From: Nymphaea colorata
Taxonomy: Eukaryota; Streptophyta; Magnoliopsida; Nymphaeales; Nymphaeaceae
DNA length: 64,000 bases
NCBI RefSeq assembly: GCF_008831285.2
Contig: NC_045138.2
Coordinates: 23,099,934 to 23,163,933, forward strand
Direction: 5' to 3'
The notes below the pieces were generated by a model. The model saw nothing but the letters and a program-made list of their open reading frames with translations. It searched no databases and was not told the DNA's origin. Positions 1-11,180 of this stretch are shown piece by piece (the stretch's first letter is position 1; each line of letters opens with the position of its first letter). The position numbers and the translations under genes were made by a program.

Positions 1-390
1 AGCAAGAGACAGGATGTGTGTTCTCGATCTAGTGCAGAGGCAGAATACAGAGCTACTGTTATGGGAGTGTCAGACTTACTATGACTGAAAATATTGCTGA
101 CTGATATCGAAATAGAGGTTGAAGGACCAATGAAGATGTACTGTGACAACAAGTCTGCAATCAACTTAGCCAACAACCCTGTAGTACACGACATAACAAA
201 GCATGTTGAGATTTATCGTCACTTCATTCGTGAAAGGATTGATGCTAAAGAGTTAATCTTACCTTACATGAAGTCTGAAGACCAAACCGCTGATGTTCTG
301 ACGAAAGCTCTATCTTCAACTTCATTTGAGAGAAATGTATCTAAGTTGAGCATGTTTGATATGTATGCCCAACTTAAGGGGGAGTGTTGA
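1..390 (+). pseudogene. 3' end of Copia polyprotein (RNase H), broken
   Basis: This is the C-terminal RNase H part of a Ty1/Copia polyprotein, read in frame 1 from the window edge. It shows SRSSAEAEYRA, then YCDNKSAINLANNP, then the terminal DVLTKAL and MFDMYAQLKGEC. The RNase H domain degrades the RNA strand during reverse transcription in the virus-like particle. An in-frame TGA at 82-84 replaces the TGG (W) found at the same point in the two minus-strand relatives, so the protein is broken. The normal stop (TGA, 388-390) falls inside the first bases of the 3' LTR, as in the relatives. The 5' part lies outside the window. Confidence 0.93.
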
Positions 391-638
391 AGCATGTTAG
401 ATGGGTCTCGGGACCGGGTCTGGATCCTTACCCGATCCATCGTGTAGCTCTTGTTGGGCCTTCCTTAATGATTGTAACCCTAATCTTGAGTGAGTTAATG
501 AAATCTTACGAGAGAGAGTCTGGTTGCTAGTTGGCACCAATTCCTCCTTGTCCGTGGTTTTTTTCCTCTTGCTGAGGGTTTTTTCACGTTACATCATGTT
601 CATCGTATTCTTTTGTTCTTGATCTTCGTGTTTCTACA
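385..638 (+). repeat. 3' LTR of the left-edge Copia element
   Basis: The LTR starts TGTTGAAGCATG directly after a purine tract (AAGGGGGAG, 376-384) and ends GTGTTTCTACA, giving the canonical TG...CA ends. It is 254 bp. Its ends match the LTRs of the two minus-strand elements, although the middle is diverged. The target duplication cannot be checked because the 5' end is off the window. Unlike the nested element at 4537, it has only one copy of the U5-end block. Confidence 0.9.
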
Positions 639-1303
639 ATGTTCATTCTTCTTCTTGCAAGGAAACTCCAGTGATTACATGACAATTATAATGTTGTACC
701 AAACACTATTAGAAATTTAGAACTAGTGCTTGCAATTGCCATAAAAAGGGATTGTCCTGAGAGATTCAATTGATGTTGTTCCCGAAGTCAAAAATTCAAA
801 AGTTTTAGATCTATCTTTAATCTCAAATATTTGCTTCTAGTCCACCTCTTCCACCAATCTTCTTCTTAGTTATCATAAAAACACAACTATAGTTTCCCTT
901 CAAAGATCCCTCCTTCCTATTACTAATTTGTAGCACAAATCCTAGCCTTTCCATTATTGACTGTCAGCTGGAAAAAAATGTGTTACACCATTGTCTATAC
1001 ATTTTACCATTGGGTTTTTGTTTCTGCCTATCAGGAGACTTTTTCAAGGGCGTCCTGCTTCCAGTCTGTTCCTATGTGTTGCTATTCAAATTGCTTCTTC
1101 ACGATTCCTAGTTCAACAAAATCACTGCAGCTTTTCTATCCTGCAACCATCTTCATTTGCCTAAAGGCATCGTAAGCTTCTTATGTTTAAGTTTTTGCAA
1201 GGAGAACTATATTAGGCTTACCAACAGAAAGTTTGTGCCTTATTGAAAGTCTTTTCACTAAGGTTTGTCTGATGTTTATTTTTTCCTTGTTAAATTCTTG
1301 GTG
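639..1303. other. Unassigned flanking DNA between two Copia elements
   Basis: This is AT-rich sequence with no recognisable domain, splice pattern or repeat. The short open frame at 957-1175 has no similarity that I recognise and looks like chance. It is probably the host DNA into which the neighbouring elements inserted. Confidence 0.4.
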
Positions 1304-1308
1304 GTGGT
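1304..1308. other. Target-site duplication of outer Copia, left copy
   Basis: GTGGT directly precedes the LTR end TGTAGAAATAAT and is repeated exactly at 11754-11758. Five bases is the size made by Copia integrases. The match fixes both ends of the outer element. Confidence 0.93.
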
Positions 1309-1548
1309 TGTAGAAATAATAGACGCACAAGAATGGAAGATCGAACACAAATGTAACGTGGAAAACCCTCAACTAGAGGGAAAAAACCACGGGTGATGAG
1401 GTCTGGTGCCCACTAGGCGCCAGACTCTCTTTCTCTTTGATACTTCATTAACCTTTAAGATTATGGTTTACAATGCTATAAGTATGCCCAAACTAGGACA
1501 CACTGGATCGGGTCCAGACCCAGACCCATACATCAAGATCCGTCAGCA
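1309..1548 (-). repeat. 3' LTR of outer Copia
   Basis: On the minus strand it begins TGCTGACGG and ends TTTCTACA. The usual TGTTGA start is TGCTGA here, a single transition. It pairs with 11512-11753. The polyprotein stop codon (TGA, 1543-1545) overlaps its first bases. Length is 240 bp against 242 bp for the other LTR. Confidence 0.95.
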
Positions 1549-1557
1549 CTCCCCCTC
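1549..1557 (-). promoter_or_regulatory. Polypurine tract of outer Copia
   Basis: CTCCCCCTC on the plus strand reads GAGGGGGAG on the element strand, immediately upstream of the 3' LTR. It is the usual site where plus-strand DNA synthesis is primed. The identical tract abuts the nested element's 3' LTR at 4826-4834. Confidence 0.85.
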
Positions 1558-4531
1558 AAGTTGGGCATACATATCAAACATGCCCAACTTGGATACATTT
1601 CTCTCAAACGGAGTTACATGTAAAGCTTTAGTTAGAATATTAGCAGTTTGGTCTTCAAACTTCATGTATGGTAATGTTAACTCCCTGGCATCAATTCTTT
1701 CTCTGATGAAGTGACAGTCAATCTCAACATGCTTTGTTCAATCATGAAGCACTGGATTGTTAGCCAAGTTAATCGCAGACTTGTTATCACAATACATCCT
1801 CATAAGCCCTTCAATCTCTATCCCAATATCAGTCTGCAAGATCTTTAGCCACAACAACTCTGATACTCCAATAGCAACTGCCCTATATTCAGCCTCTGCA
1901 CTTGAGCGGGAACAAACATCTTGTCTCTTGCTTCTCCAAACAACTAGACTTCCTTCCAAGTAAATGCAGTACCCTGAAGTAGATCTTCTGGTGTCAACAC
2001 AGCATGCCCAGTCTGCATCAGAATACCCTTCAATTTCTATAAACCTTTGTTTCACATATAGAAGTCCCTTGCCAGGATTCTTCTTCAAGTAACACAGGAT
2101 TCTATCTACAGCCTTCAAGTGCGTATCCGTAGGTGCATGCATAAACTGGCTCATTACATTTACAGCAAAGGTGATATCTGGTCTAGTCAGAGTGAGGTAT
2201 ATCAATCTACCAACTAGACGTTGATATCTCCCTTCAACTTCTTCACACAAAAGTTCTCCATCCTTGCTACTGAGTTTGTGCCCAGCATCCAGAGGAGTAG
2301 AAGCTGGTCTGCATCCCAGTTTTCCTGTCTCCTTCAGTAAATCCAAGATATACTTCCTTTGATTAAGCATAAGAGTTGTACCTAATCTGACAATTTCAAT
2401 ACCAAGGAAGTACTTCAGCTTGCCAAGGTCCTTGAGATCAAATTCAGCCGATAGTAAACCCTTTAATCTTGCTATTTCTTCTTCATCATCACCTGTAATA
2501 ATCATATCATCAACATAAACCAATAGTAGGATAACTTAACCCTCTATCCTCTTTACAAACAGGATATGATCTCCATTTCCTTGTTTGTAGTCATGCTTCT
2601 TCATAACAAGTCTGAGACGTTCAAACCATGCTCGGAGAGACTGTTTGAGCCCATACAAAGCCTTCTTCAGTTTACAGCATTTTCCAAGTCTCTCAAAACC
2701 CGGGGGCATACACATATATACTTCCTCTTCGAGATCTCCGTTGAGAAATGCATTTTTAACATCGAGTTGGCACATCTCCCAACCCTTCAGCACTGCCAAA
2801 GAGATAATAACTCTAACAGTCTTCATCTTCGCAACTGGGGCAAACGTCTCTAAGTAGTCGATCTCATATTTCTGACTGAACACATTGGCTACCAGACATG
2901 CTTTGTACCTCTCAATGTTCCCATCTGGTTTGTACTTAATGGTGTATACCCACTTTGACCCAACCAAATGAGCTGCTTTAGGAATCTCTACCACCTCCCA
3001 TGTTTGATTTCTGTCTACGGCCTCTATCTCTTCTTGCATAGCATGAGTCCACTTGGGGTCACTCTGAGCCTCTGTAACATTCCTGGGAATCACAGCCACA
3101 AACAAGGAGGATACAAAACATTTGTAGTCAGTGCTCAATCTAGAGTAAGATACAAAGTTACCAATAGGGTGTTGGGTACATGACCTAACACCCTTTCTCA
3201 GGGCAATGGGGAGATCCTCCTTTTCATTTTCTGTTTGCCTTTCTCTCTCAACAGGTTGCTTCTGAGCATAACTTGGGTCATCCAAGGAAGAAGTAGGATT
3301 GGGATTCGGAGTGGACTTCTCACCATCAATCACCTTGTCAGTACAAGCTCTTCTCCTAGAATACACCTGCCCAAACAGACGATTGTCTTCTTTTTCTATC
3401 TCCATAGGACACTCTCCCTCATTTCCCTGTTCATGTACCTCAATAGAGGTCCAATCTTCTTCTTTTCCAAGCACCTCGACAGATATGCTTGTAATACAGA
3501 AAATCTGTAAACTGAATTTCCTGACTTGGAGAATGCTCTTCCTTAGACATTGACTTCTCCCCCTGAAGAGAACTCTCACCAAAATAAGAGACATGTTCCA
3601 AGAACGTGACATCCTTGGTAATGTGCACTCGACCAGTGGTGGGATCTAGACATTTATACCCCTTTTGAATAGGAGAATACCCAAGAAATATTCCCTTAAT
3701 TGATTTGGGGTCAAGTTTTTTCACATTCGGGTTGTGATTATGAATGAAACACACACATCCAAAGACCCGATGAGGGATGTGAAAAGGTTGGCTACTCTCT
3801 AGAAGCATGGAGTAGGGTGTACGACCATTTAACACTCGACTAGGCATGCGATTAATCAAATAGGCACTAGTAATGACCGCATCTCCCCAATAATATTTTG
3901 GAAGATTCCTTTGGAACAATAAAGCTCAGGTGACATTTAGTAACTGGCGGTTTTTTCTCTCAGCAACTCCATTTTGAGGAGGTGTATAACTACATGATGT
4001 CTCATGAACAATCCCCCTCTTTCGAAGGAATTCCTCAACAGTGAGACACATATACTCACGAGCATTATCAGACCGGAATGTCTTGACAGACTCACCATAC
4101 TGGTTTTCCACTAGGAGAATGAAGGTTTCTATAATATGAGGTACTTCGCTACGGTCTTTCAACAGATAAACAAAAGTACACCTTGAATAGTCATCTATGA
4201 AAGTCATAAAGTACTGAAAATCACCACGAGAAAGAATGCCTGAAGGTCCACACACATCAGAATGAATCAAAGAGAAAGCTTTATTAGCACAAGTATTTGA
4301 AATAGGATACGAAGCTCTAACATGCTTTGCAAACTGACACACATCACAAGATAACATGGAAATGTTCAAACTGGAACACAATTCAGGGAACAATTGTTTC
4401 AAAATCTCAAAAGGGAGATGACCAAGGCGTTCATGCCAATACAAAAATAACTGATGACACTCTTCCTTCTTCTTCTCTGTCCTGTTGACTACTGACATAA
4501 GGGTTGTGGCAACGCGTATAGGAAGCCGATA

Positions 4532-4536
4532 CAAAC
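4532..4536. other. Target-site duplication of nested Copia, left copy
   Basis: CAAAC lies directly before the LTR end at 4537 and is repeated at 9810-9814. In the uninterrupted relative near 61250 the corresponding sequence occurs once (with substitutions). Confidence 0.92.
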
Positions 4537-4825
4537 TGTAGAAATACGAACAAGAAGAAGACGAAGAGAAACAATGTGTAGAAATACGAACAAGAAGAAG
4601 ACGAAGAGAAACAATGATCACGATGTAACGTGTAAAACCCTCAACACGAGGGAGAAAAAACTACGAATGAGGAGGAGTTGGTGCCCACTAGCAGCCAGAC
4701 TCTCTCTCTCTTAAGATTATCATTAACTCTTAAGGATTAGGGTTACATGACTTAAGTAGAGCCCAAAACGGGCTACAAGGCGGGTCGGGTATGGATCCGG
4801 ACCCGAAACACACAATCTATCAACA
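4537..4825 (-). repeat. 3' LTR of nested Copia, with duplicated U5 end
   Basis: On the element strand it begins TGTTGATAG and ends TTTCTACA, 289 bp. Its plus-strand left end contains two tandem copies of a 40-bp block (4537-4576 and 4577-4616), so the U5 terminus is duplicated. The other LTR has the same structure. The polyprotein stop (TGA, 4820-4822) overlaps the LTR start. Confidence 0.95.
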
Positions 4826-4834
4826 CTCCCCCTC
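4826..4834 (-). promoter_or_regulatory. Polypurine tract of nested Copia
   Basis: GAGGGGGAG on the element strand, immediately before the 3' LTR. It is identical to the tract of the outer element. Confidence 0.85.
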
Positions 4835-7800
4835 AAGTTGGGCATACATATCAAACATGCCCAACTTGGATACATTCCTCTCAAATGAAGCTGAAGGAAG
4901 AGCTTTCGTCAGAACATCAACAGTTTAGTCTTCAGACTTCATGTAAGGTAAGATCAACTCTTTCGCATCAATTCTTTCCCGAATGAAGTGACGATCAATT
5001 TCAACATGTTTTGTTCTGTCGTGAAGAACATGATTGTTGGCTAAGTTGATTGTAGACTTGTTATCACAATACATCTTCATAGGTCCTTCAATCTCTATTC
5101 CAATGTCAGTCAACAATATCTTCAACCATAATAACTCTGACACTCCCATAGCAACTGCCCTATATTCTGCCTCTGCACTGGATCTAGAGCAAACATCCTG
5201 TCTCTTGCTCCTCCATACAACAAGGTTTCCTCCCAAGTAGACACAGTACCCTGTAGTGGATCGTCTGGTATCACCACAACTTGCCCAATCCGCATCAGAA
5301 TAGCCCTCGATTTCCACAGTCTCTTGTTTCACATACAGGAGTCCCTTGCCAGGATTTTTCTTCAGGTAGCATAGCACTCTGTCCACAGCTTTCAGATGTG
5401 CATCGGTTGGCGCATGCATGAATTGGCTCAAAACATTCACCGCAAAGGTGATATCAGGTCTTGTGAGGGTAAGATAAATTAGCTTCCCAACCAAACGTTG
5501 ATATCTTCCCTTGTCTTCTTCACAGAGAGGCTCTCCATCTCTAAGACTCAACTTGTGCCCAGTGTCAAAAGGGGTAGGAGTAGGTCTACATCCCAATTTA
5601 CCAGTTTCTTCTAGCAGATCTAATGTATATTTCCTTTGGTTTAGTACAAGACCAGTACTAGACCTAGCAACCTCCATACCAAGAAAATACCTTAGCTTGC
5701 CAAGATCTTTGAGGTCGAATTCTGTAGCCAGTAACCCTTTTAGCTTGATAATCTCCACCTCATCATCTCCAGTAACAATCATGTCATCTACGTAGACGAG
5801 CAGGAGAGTAACCCTGCTCTCCTTCTTCTTCACAAACAGTGTGTGATCTCCATTTCCTTGTTTGTATCCATGATGTATCATCACTCTTCTCAGTCGTTCA
5901 AACCACGCTCTGGGCGATTGCTTAAGGCCATACAAGGCCTTTTTCAGCTTACAACACTTTTCTGGTTCTTCATATCCTGGAGGCATATGCATATATACTT
6001 CTTTTTCGAGGTCACCATTGAGGAATGCATTCTTAACATCCAGTTGATACATCTTCCACTCCTTCATCACAGCTAGGGATATAACCACCCTCACAGTCTT
6101 CATTTTCGCAACAGGAGCAAAGGTTTCCAAGTAATCAATTCCATATTTCTGGCTAAACCCCTTGGCCACAAGTCGAGCTTTATATCTTTCAACACTCCCA
6201 TCTAGTTTGTACTTGATGGTATACACCCATTTGGATCCAACTAGGTGAGCGGCTTCAGGAATCTTCACCACTTCCCATGTCAAGTTTCTTCTTAGGGCAT
6301 CTATTTCTTCTTTCATTGCATCAGCCTACTTGGAGTCACTTTGAGCTTCAGCGACAGTCCTGGGAATCACAGCCAAAGAAAGAGTAGAAACAAATCACTT
6401 GTAATCTTTCACAAGTCTGGAATAAGAAACAAAATTACCAATGGGGTGTTGAGTACATGACCTGACACCCTTTCTCAGGGCAATGGGAAGATCGTCATTC
6501 TTCTTTTCAACCTCATCATGAGTCTCCACGGTCTCCTCGGTAGGACTTGGTTCATCCAGGGAAGGAGTGGCATTGGGATTGGAAGTAGATCTAGCATCAC
6601 AAGTCATCATCTCTGTCCGAGTACCTCGTCTAGAGTAGAACTGTCCAAACAACTAAGGGCCTTCCTTCTCAATGCTATTGTCACCCCTTTCCTCCTTCTC
6701 AGGCACATCAACAGTATTAAGTGATTCTGCTTTCTTGTAGTCCAAAAAATCTATAAACTAAAGTTCTTGTCTTTGAGAATACTCTTCCTTGCCCATAGAC
6801 TCCTCCCCCTGAAGAGGATTCACACCAAAGTAAGAGGCATGTTCCAAGAAGGTAACATCCCTCGTAACATAAGCTCGACCAGTAATAGGATCAATACATT
6901 TGTATCCTTTTTGCGTAGGGGAGTATCCAACAAAGACACCTTTGATAGACCTAGGATCAAGTTTCTTGACATTTGGACTGTGATCATGGATAAAACATAC
7001 ACAACCAAAAACACGAGGAGGAAGAGGAAATGGTGGACGATTGCCAGGAAGCAACGAGTGGGGAGTCCTACCATTCAAAACACGACTAGGCATGCGGTTA
7101 ATAAGATAGGCACTAGTAAGAACTGCATCACCCCAATAGTGTTTAGGAAGATTTCTCTGAAACAAAAGAGCCCTGGTGACATTAAGGAGTTGACGATTTT
7201 TCCTTTCAGCTACCCCATTTTGAGGGGGGTGTAACTATAGGATGTCTCGTGAACAATCCCCCGTTGTCTAAGAAACTCCTCAATAGGCTGACACATGTAC
7301 TCACGGGCATTATCGGACCTGAAAGTTTTAACATTCGCACCATACTGGGTATGCACAAGAAGAATAAATGTCTCTATGATGCGAGGAAACTCGCTGCGGT
7401 CTTTTAACAAGTATATAAATGTAGCACGAGAGAAATCATCAATGAAAGTGATAAAATACTAGAAACCTTGACGGGTATGAATGCCCAAAGGTTCCCATAC
7501 ATCAGAGTGAATCAGGGAAAAAGCTTTATTAGCACAACTAGAAGAAAGAGGGTACGAAGCCCTCACATGTTTGACAAACTGACAAACATCACAAGAAATG
7601 GAAGACAAATCAAAGGAGGAACACAAGTCTGGAAACAAATGTTTCAAAATCCCAAAAGGTAAATGCCCAAAACGTTCATGCCAGTACATAAAAGATTGAA
7701 GACAATCTTCTCTTCTCTTATCTGTCTTGCGGATCGCTGTCAACAGAACAGTAGCCACACGTATGGGAAGACGATATAATCCATCAGAAGCTAAACCAAT

Positions 7801-9120
7801 CCCAATCCTCTTCCCTGTCACCAAGTCCTGCAAAACACAATGATCGGCAGAGAATATAAGTTCACAATTCAATTCTTTAGTAAGTCTATTGACTGATAAG
7901 AGATTTAAAGGAAACTGGGGAACATGTAAAGCGCCCTGCACATGAAATTTGTCCAACAAGGACAGGGTGCCTTCGCCTGCCACACAGGTAGAGGAACCAT
8001 CTGCAAGAGAAACACGTTCCTTTCCCGAGGACAACTTATACTCATGAAACAATTTTGGATTACCTGTCATGTGATGAGTAGCACCACTATCGACAATCCA
8101 TTCCCCCACAGAAGAGTTACCTTGATTGCCAATAATAGCAAGAGCATGATTAGCTGTAGTTCCCTCTGAGGTCTCAATCTTGTTGACATCAATCCTGCCC
8201 AAATAAGCCCTTAGTTCACGAAGCTGGTCAGCAGAAATGGAGACTTTTTCTCCACTGGATGCTGGCACCTCAGACACAGGCGTTCTCCCAATCGAAGATC
8301 TCCATTTGTTTTCCTTCTTTTCTGGATGAAGATCCCAACAATAATCCACGGTGTGACCTGTCTTCTTGCAGTGAGTGCACCGGTGAAGGGATCTAGACGG
8401 GCCGCCAGGACCACGACTCACGAGAGCGGATCTCTCGTTATAGGGCACAAGTTCCCTCTTCCCTTCTTTTGTAACAAGCCTCCTCTGTTCTTCCGCTTCA
8501 ACACAGGAGTACACATCTTCAATACTGGACACCTCTCCTGAATTCAGAATCTGGCTTCGAACACCTTCAAACTCATCATTTAAACCTGCTAAAAAGAGGA
8601 ACACCCTGTTTTCCCATTCATGAGCAACATAGAGCGCCTGATCATGGGGACAATGCCAAGGAATATCAGAATGATAGTCAAGCTCTTCCCACTTGGCTTT
8701 CAAAGCTCCATAGTACTCTGCAACAGACGAGTTCCCTTGTCGAATGCCATAGACTGTCTTCATTACTTGGTAAGTACGAATTGTGGTCTTCTTTTGGCCA
8801 TACATTTGCTCGAGGACCACCCACATGTCTCTAGCAGTCTTCTTCTGAAGGATAAGGGGCTGAATATCGGCGGAAACAGAATTGACAATCCAAGTTTTCA
8901 CTTGATTATCTTCAAGAAACCAAGTGTGCCACACATCACTTGTTCTTGCTGGTTCGGGGTTGCTCCCATCAATATAGGCCATGCGACCACGGCCAGCAAT
9001 CCCCATAGTCATAGCAGGCGACCACGAGAAATAATTCTCCTTGGTGAGGCGAAGAGTGATGACCGGCGGAAGAAACAGCAACAGAGAGGCAGCGCCAGAG
9101 AAAAAAACGAGGGAGCGGCG

Positions 9121-9250
9121 CTGGGCAGAGACAGACTGCCGGAACCACGCAGAGCGGCGCTGGGCGGAAACAGACCGCCGAAACCAGGCAGAGCGGCGCG
9201 GCGCTGGGCGGAAATAGACCGCCGGAACCAGGCAGAGCGGCGCGGCACCG
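9121..9250 (-). repeat. GC-rich tandem repeat in nested Copia gag leader
   Basis: About three imperfect units of roughly 40-44 bp, each with a CGGAAACAGACCGCC-like core and GCAGAGCGGCGC. In the gag frame they read as repeated SAWFR and SVSAQRRS-type blocks upstream of the conserved gag domain. The outer element and the fragment at 61 kb lack this array and have an unrelated N-terminus (MANTSSSS or MVASSSL). It could be captured sequence or slippage-expanded leader; translation is not established. Confidence 0.75.
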
Positions 9251-9508
9251 GAAAAAGACACGGTGGTGGGCGATGCGTCGGATGACAGAGAGGAACGCCG
9301 CTGGACAGGTCGTCGCTGGGTAGGCCGACGCTGGGCGGAAGCAGCTGAAACAGGAACGGCACTGATCAGGGCGTCGCTGGGCCGGTCGTCGCTAGGCGGA
9401 GATGGCGGTGGGGCGACAGACGAAGCTCGGGCACGGGCGATGAACAGTGCCGGGCGAGACCTCCTCCAACATGGGCAAAAGACAAACCAGAAACGCCGGA
9501 ACTTCACG

Positions 9509-9520
9509 GCTCTGATACCA
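9509..9520 (-). promoter_or_regulatory. Primer-binding site of nested Copia
   Basis: TGGTATCAGAGC on the element strand, directly after the 5' LTR. It is complementary to initiator tRNA-Met and identical to the outer element's site. Confidence 0.93.
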
Positions 9521-9809
9521 TGTAGAAATACGAATAAGAAGAAGACGAAGAGAAACAATGTGTAGAAATACGAACAAGAAGAAGACGAAGAGAAACAATG
9601 ATCACGATGTAACGTGGAAAACCCTCAACACGAGGGAGAAAAAACCACGAATGAGGAGGAGTTGGTGCCCACTAGCAGCCAGACTCTCTCTCTCTTAAGA
9701 TTATCATTAACTCTTAAGGATTAGGGTTACATGACTTAAGTAGAGCCCAAAACGGGCTACAAGGCAGGTCGGGTATGGATCCGGACCCGAAACACACAAT
9801 CTATCAACA
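9521..9809 (-). repeat. 5' LTR of nested Copia, with duplicated U5 end
   Basis: 289 bp, with four substitutions relative to 4537-4825. The 40-bp duplication is present (9521-9560 and 9561-9600); the outer unit carries one C-to-T change relative to the inner unit. Confidence 0.95.
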
Positions 9810-9814
9810 CAAAC
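9810..9814. other. Target-site duplication of nested Copia, right copy
   Basis: CAAAC directly follows the LTR terminus CTATCAACA at 9809 and matches 4532-4536. Confidence 0.92.
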
Positions 9815-11180
9815 CATCAGACACCAAACCAATCTCAATCTTCTTCCCTGTCACCAAGTCCTACAAAACAGAACGTTTTTCAGAAAATATAAGTTCACAG
9901 TTCAGTTCCTTGGTGATCTTGCTAACAGATAAAAGATTTAAGGGAAGATGGGGAACATGCAGGGCACCATGCACCAAGAAATTGTTCAATAAAGACAGAC
10001 TTCCTTTCCCTGCCACAGAGGTAAAGGAGCCATCGGCAAGGGACACACGTTCCTTTCCCGATGATAGCTTGTAGTCATGAAAGAGTTTGGGGTTACCAGT
10101 CATGTGATGAGTGGCACCACTATCAACAATCCACTCTCCCATACAAGAAGTACCTTGTTCACCTGAAACAGCTAGTGCCTGATTGACATTCACCTCATCT
10201 GACGTGTCAGCCTGACCAACATCAATCTGGCTCAAATATGCTCGCAGCTCACGAATCTGTTCTGCAAAAATAGAAACTTTACCATCACTAGGATTCGTTG
10301 CATTCGAAACGGGCTTCTTCCCACCAGAAGATCTCCCCCTACTATTCTTCTTCTCGGGATGCAGGTCCCAACAAAAGTCCATCGTATGACCAAGTTTTTT
10401 GCAGTGTGTACACTGACGGGAAGAACGGGTAGTTCCCACAGAGGCACGGCTAACGAAGGCGGACCGTTCAGTGTGAGACATGGGGTCCCCCTTTCTCCCA
10501 CTTATGACCAGCCTCCTTTGCTCTTCAGCTTCAACACGGGAATAGACATCTTCAATACTGAATGATTTGTCAGAGTTAAGAATCTGACTTCTTATATTCT
10601 CGAATTCATCGTTCAGTCCAGCTAAGAAAAGGAATACCCTATTCTCCCACTCCTTTGCCATATACTGCATCTGGTCTTGAGCAGAACTCCATGTAACATC
10701 GGAATAGTAGTCAAGATCCTCCCACTTAGATTTTAATATTGCGTAGAAATCTGCAACCGAGAGATCCCCTTGCCGCAGAGCATATACTTCCTTCATTAGT
10801 TGATACACACAAACTTTTCTTTTCTTTTGACCGTACATCTGTTCCAAAATAATCCACATATCCCTCGCAGTCTTCTTTCGAAGAATGATGGGTTGAATAT
10901 CCGAAGACACTGAATTAACAATCCAAGTTTTTACCTGGTTGTCCTTAAGAAACCATGTATCCCAAGCCATACTATCCACATCAGGTTCGACCCTTCTCCC
11001 ATTCATATAGGTAGTTCGTCCTCGACCAGCGATCCTCATAGTAATTGCAGCATACCATCGTAGATAATTATCTTTGGTAAGCCGAATGGTGGTAACTTGA
11101 ACCGGTACATTATCAGTTCTCACTGTCCCAACATCATGCTGATCGGTATTGACTGTGGAGGAGGAAGACGTGTTGGCCAT
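9815..11180 (-). pseudogene. Outer Copia gag and protease, cut off by nested insertion
   Basis: This is the N-terminal half of the polyprotein. I chose the ATG at 11180 (MANTSSSSTVNTDQHD); upstream in-frame codons are non-AUG. Gag is a UBN2-type capsid region (IRLTKDNYLRWYAAITM, LFLAGLNDEFENIRSQILNS) followed by a CX2CX4HX4C zinc knuckle (CTHCKKLGHTMDFC, about 10370-10412) that binds the element RNA. Protease follows with WIVDSGATHHMTG, the DSG catalytic motif of retroviral-type aspartic proteases. The frame is open throughout and ends only where the nested element enters at 9809/9810, shortly after CELIFSEKRSVL. The best-preserved relative is 61035-62606. Confidence 0.93.

Larger units (their letters stand above)
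1543..4536 (-). pseudogene. Outer Copia polyprotein, 3' half (integrase-RT-RNase H), broken
   Basis: This continues the polyprotein that starts at 11180, after the nested insertion. Integrase: zinc-finger residues in WHERLGHLPF and CDVCQFAKH, core IHSDVCGP, FRSDNAREYM and the NGVAERKNR region. Reverse transcriptase: LVGSKWVYTIK, QLDVKNAFLNGDL, ALYGLKQS, then YVDDMIITGD. RNase H: GYSDADWACC, SRSSAEAEYRAVA, YCDNKSAINLANNP. Disruptions seen by comparison with the nested relative: TGA at 3926-3928, a frameshift near 3482-3492 in the integrase-RT linker, TAA at 2536-2538 just before YVDD, and TGA at 1738-1740 in RNase H. The natural stop is at 1543-1545. No functional protein can be made. Confidence 0.93.
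4820..9508 (-). pseudogene. Nested Copia gag-pol polyprotein, multiply disrupted
   Basis: The domains run in Copia order: gag (ITLRLTKENYFSW, LFLAGLNDEFEGVRSQILNS), zinc knuckle CTHCKKTGHTVDYC (about 8340-8382), protease WIVDSGATHHMTG (about 8070-8110), integrase (YWHERFGHLPF, CDVCQFVKH, IHSDVW, FRSDNAREYM), RT (QLDVKNAFLNGDL, ALYGLKQSPRAWF, YVDDMIVTGD) and RNase H (GYSDADWASC, YCDNKSTINLANN). Stops by comparison with relatives: TAG 7459-7461, TAG 6758-6760, TAG 6653-6655, TGA 6395-6397, TAG 6326-6328, TAA 4925-4927. One C is missing from a C-run near 7223-7230 (frameshift). The gag frame is open back to the primer site but has no in-frame ATG before about 9012, inside conserved gag, so its start is unclear. 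Natural stop 4820-4822. Confidence 0.93.
4537..9809 (-). mobile_element. Nested, younger Ty1/Copia retrotransposon
   Basis: A complete LTR element inserted in the same orientation into the integrase coding region of its relative. The LTRs are 4537-4825 and 9521-9809, both 289 bp. The target duplication is CAAAC at 4532-4536 and 9810-9814. Removing the element and one CAAAC restores sequence collinear with the third Copia fragment at about 61240-61290, which confirms the junction. The LTRs differ at only 4 of 289 positions (1.4%), so it is younger than its host (about 4%). The polyprotein nevertheless has at least six in-frame stops and a frameshift. The primer site and polypurine tract are intact. 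Confidence 0.97.

Noticed and set aside
6767-7234. 155-codon plus-strand frame
   Set aside because: Antisense to Copia integrase coding sequence.
8620-9285. 221-codon plus-strand frame
   Set aside because: It is antisense to the gag region of the nested Copia element and arises from GC-rich sequence with few stops; no motif.
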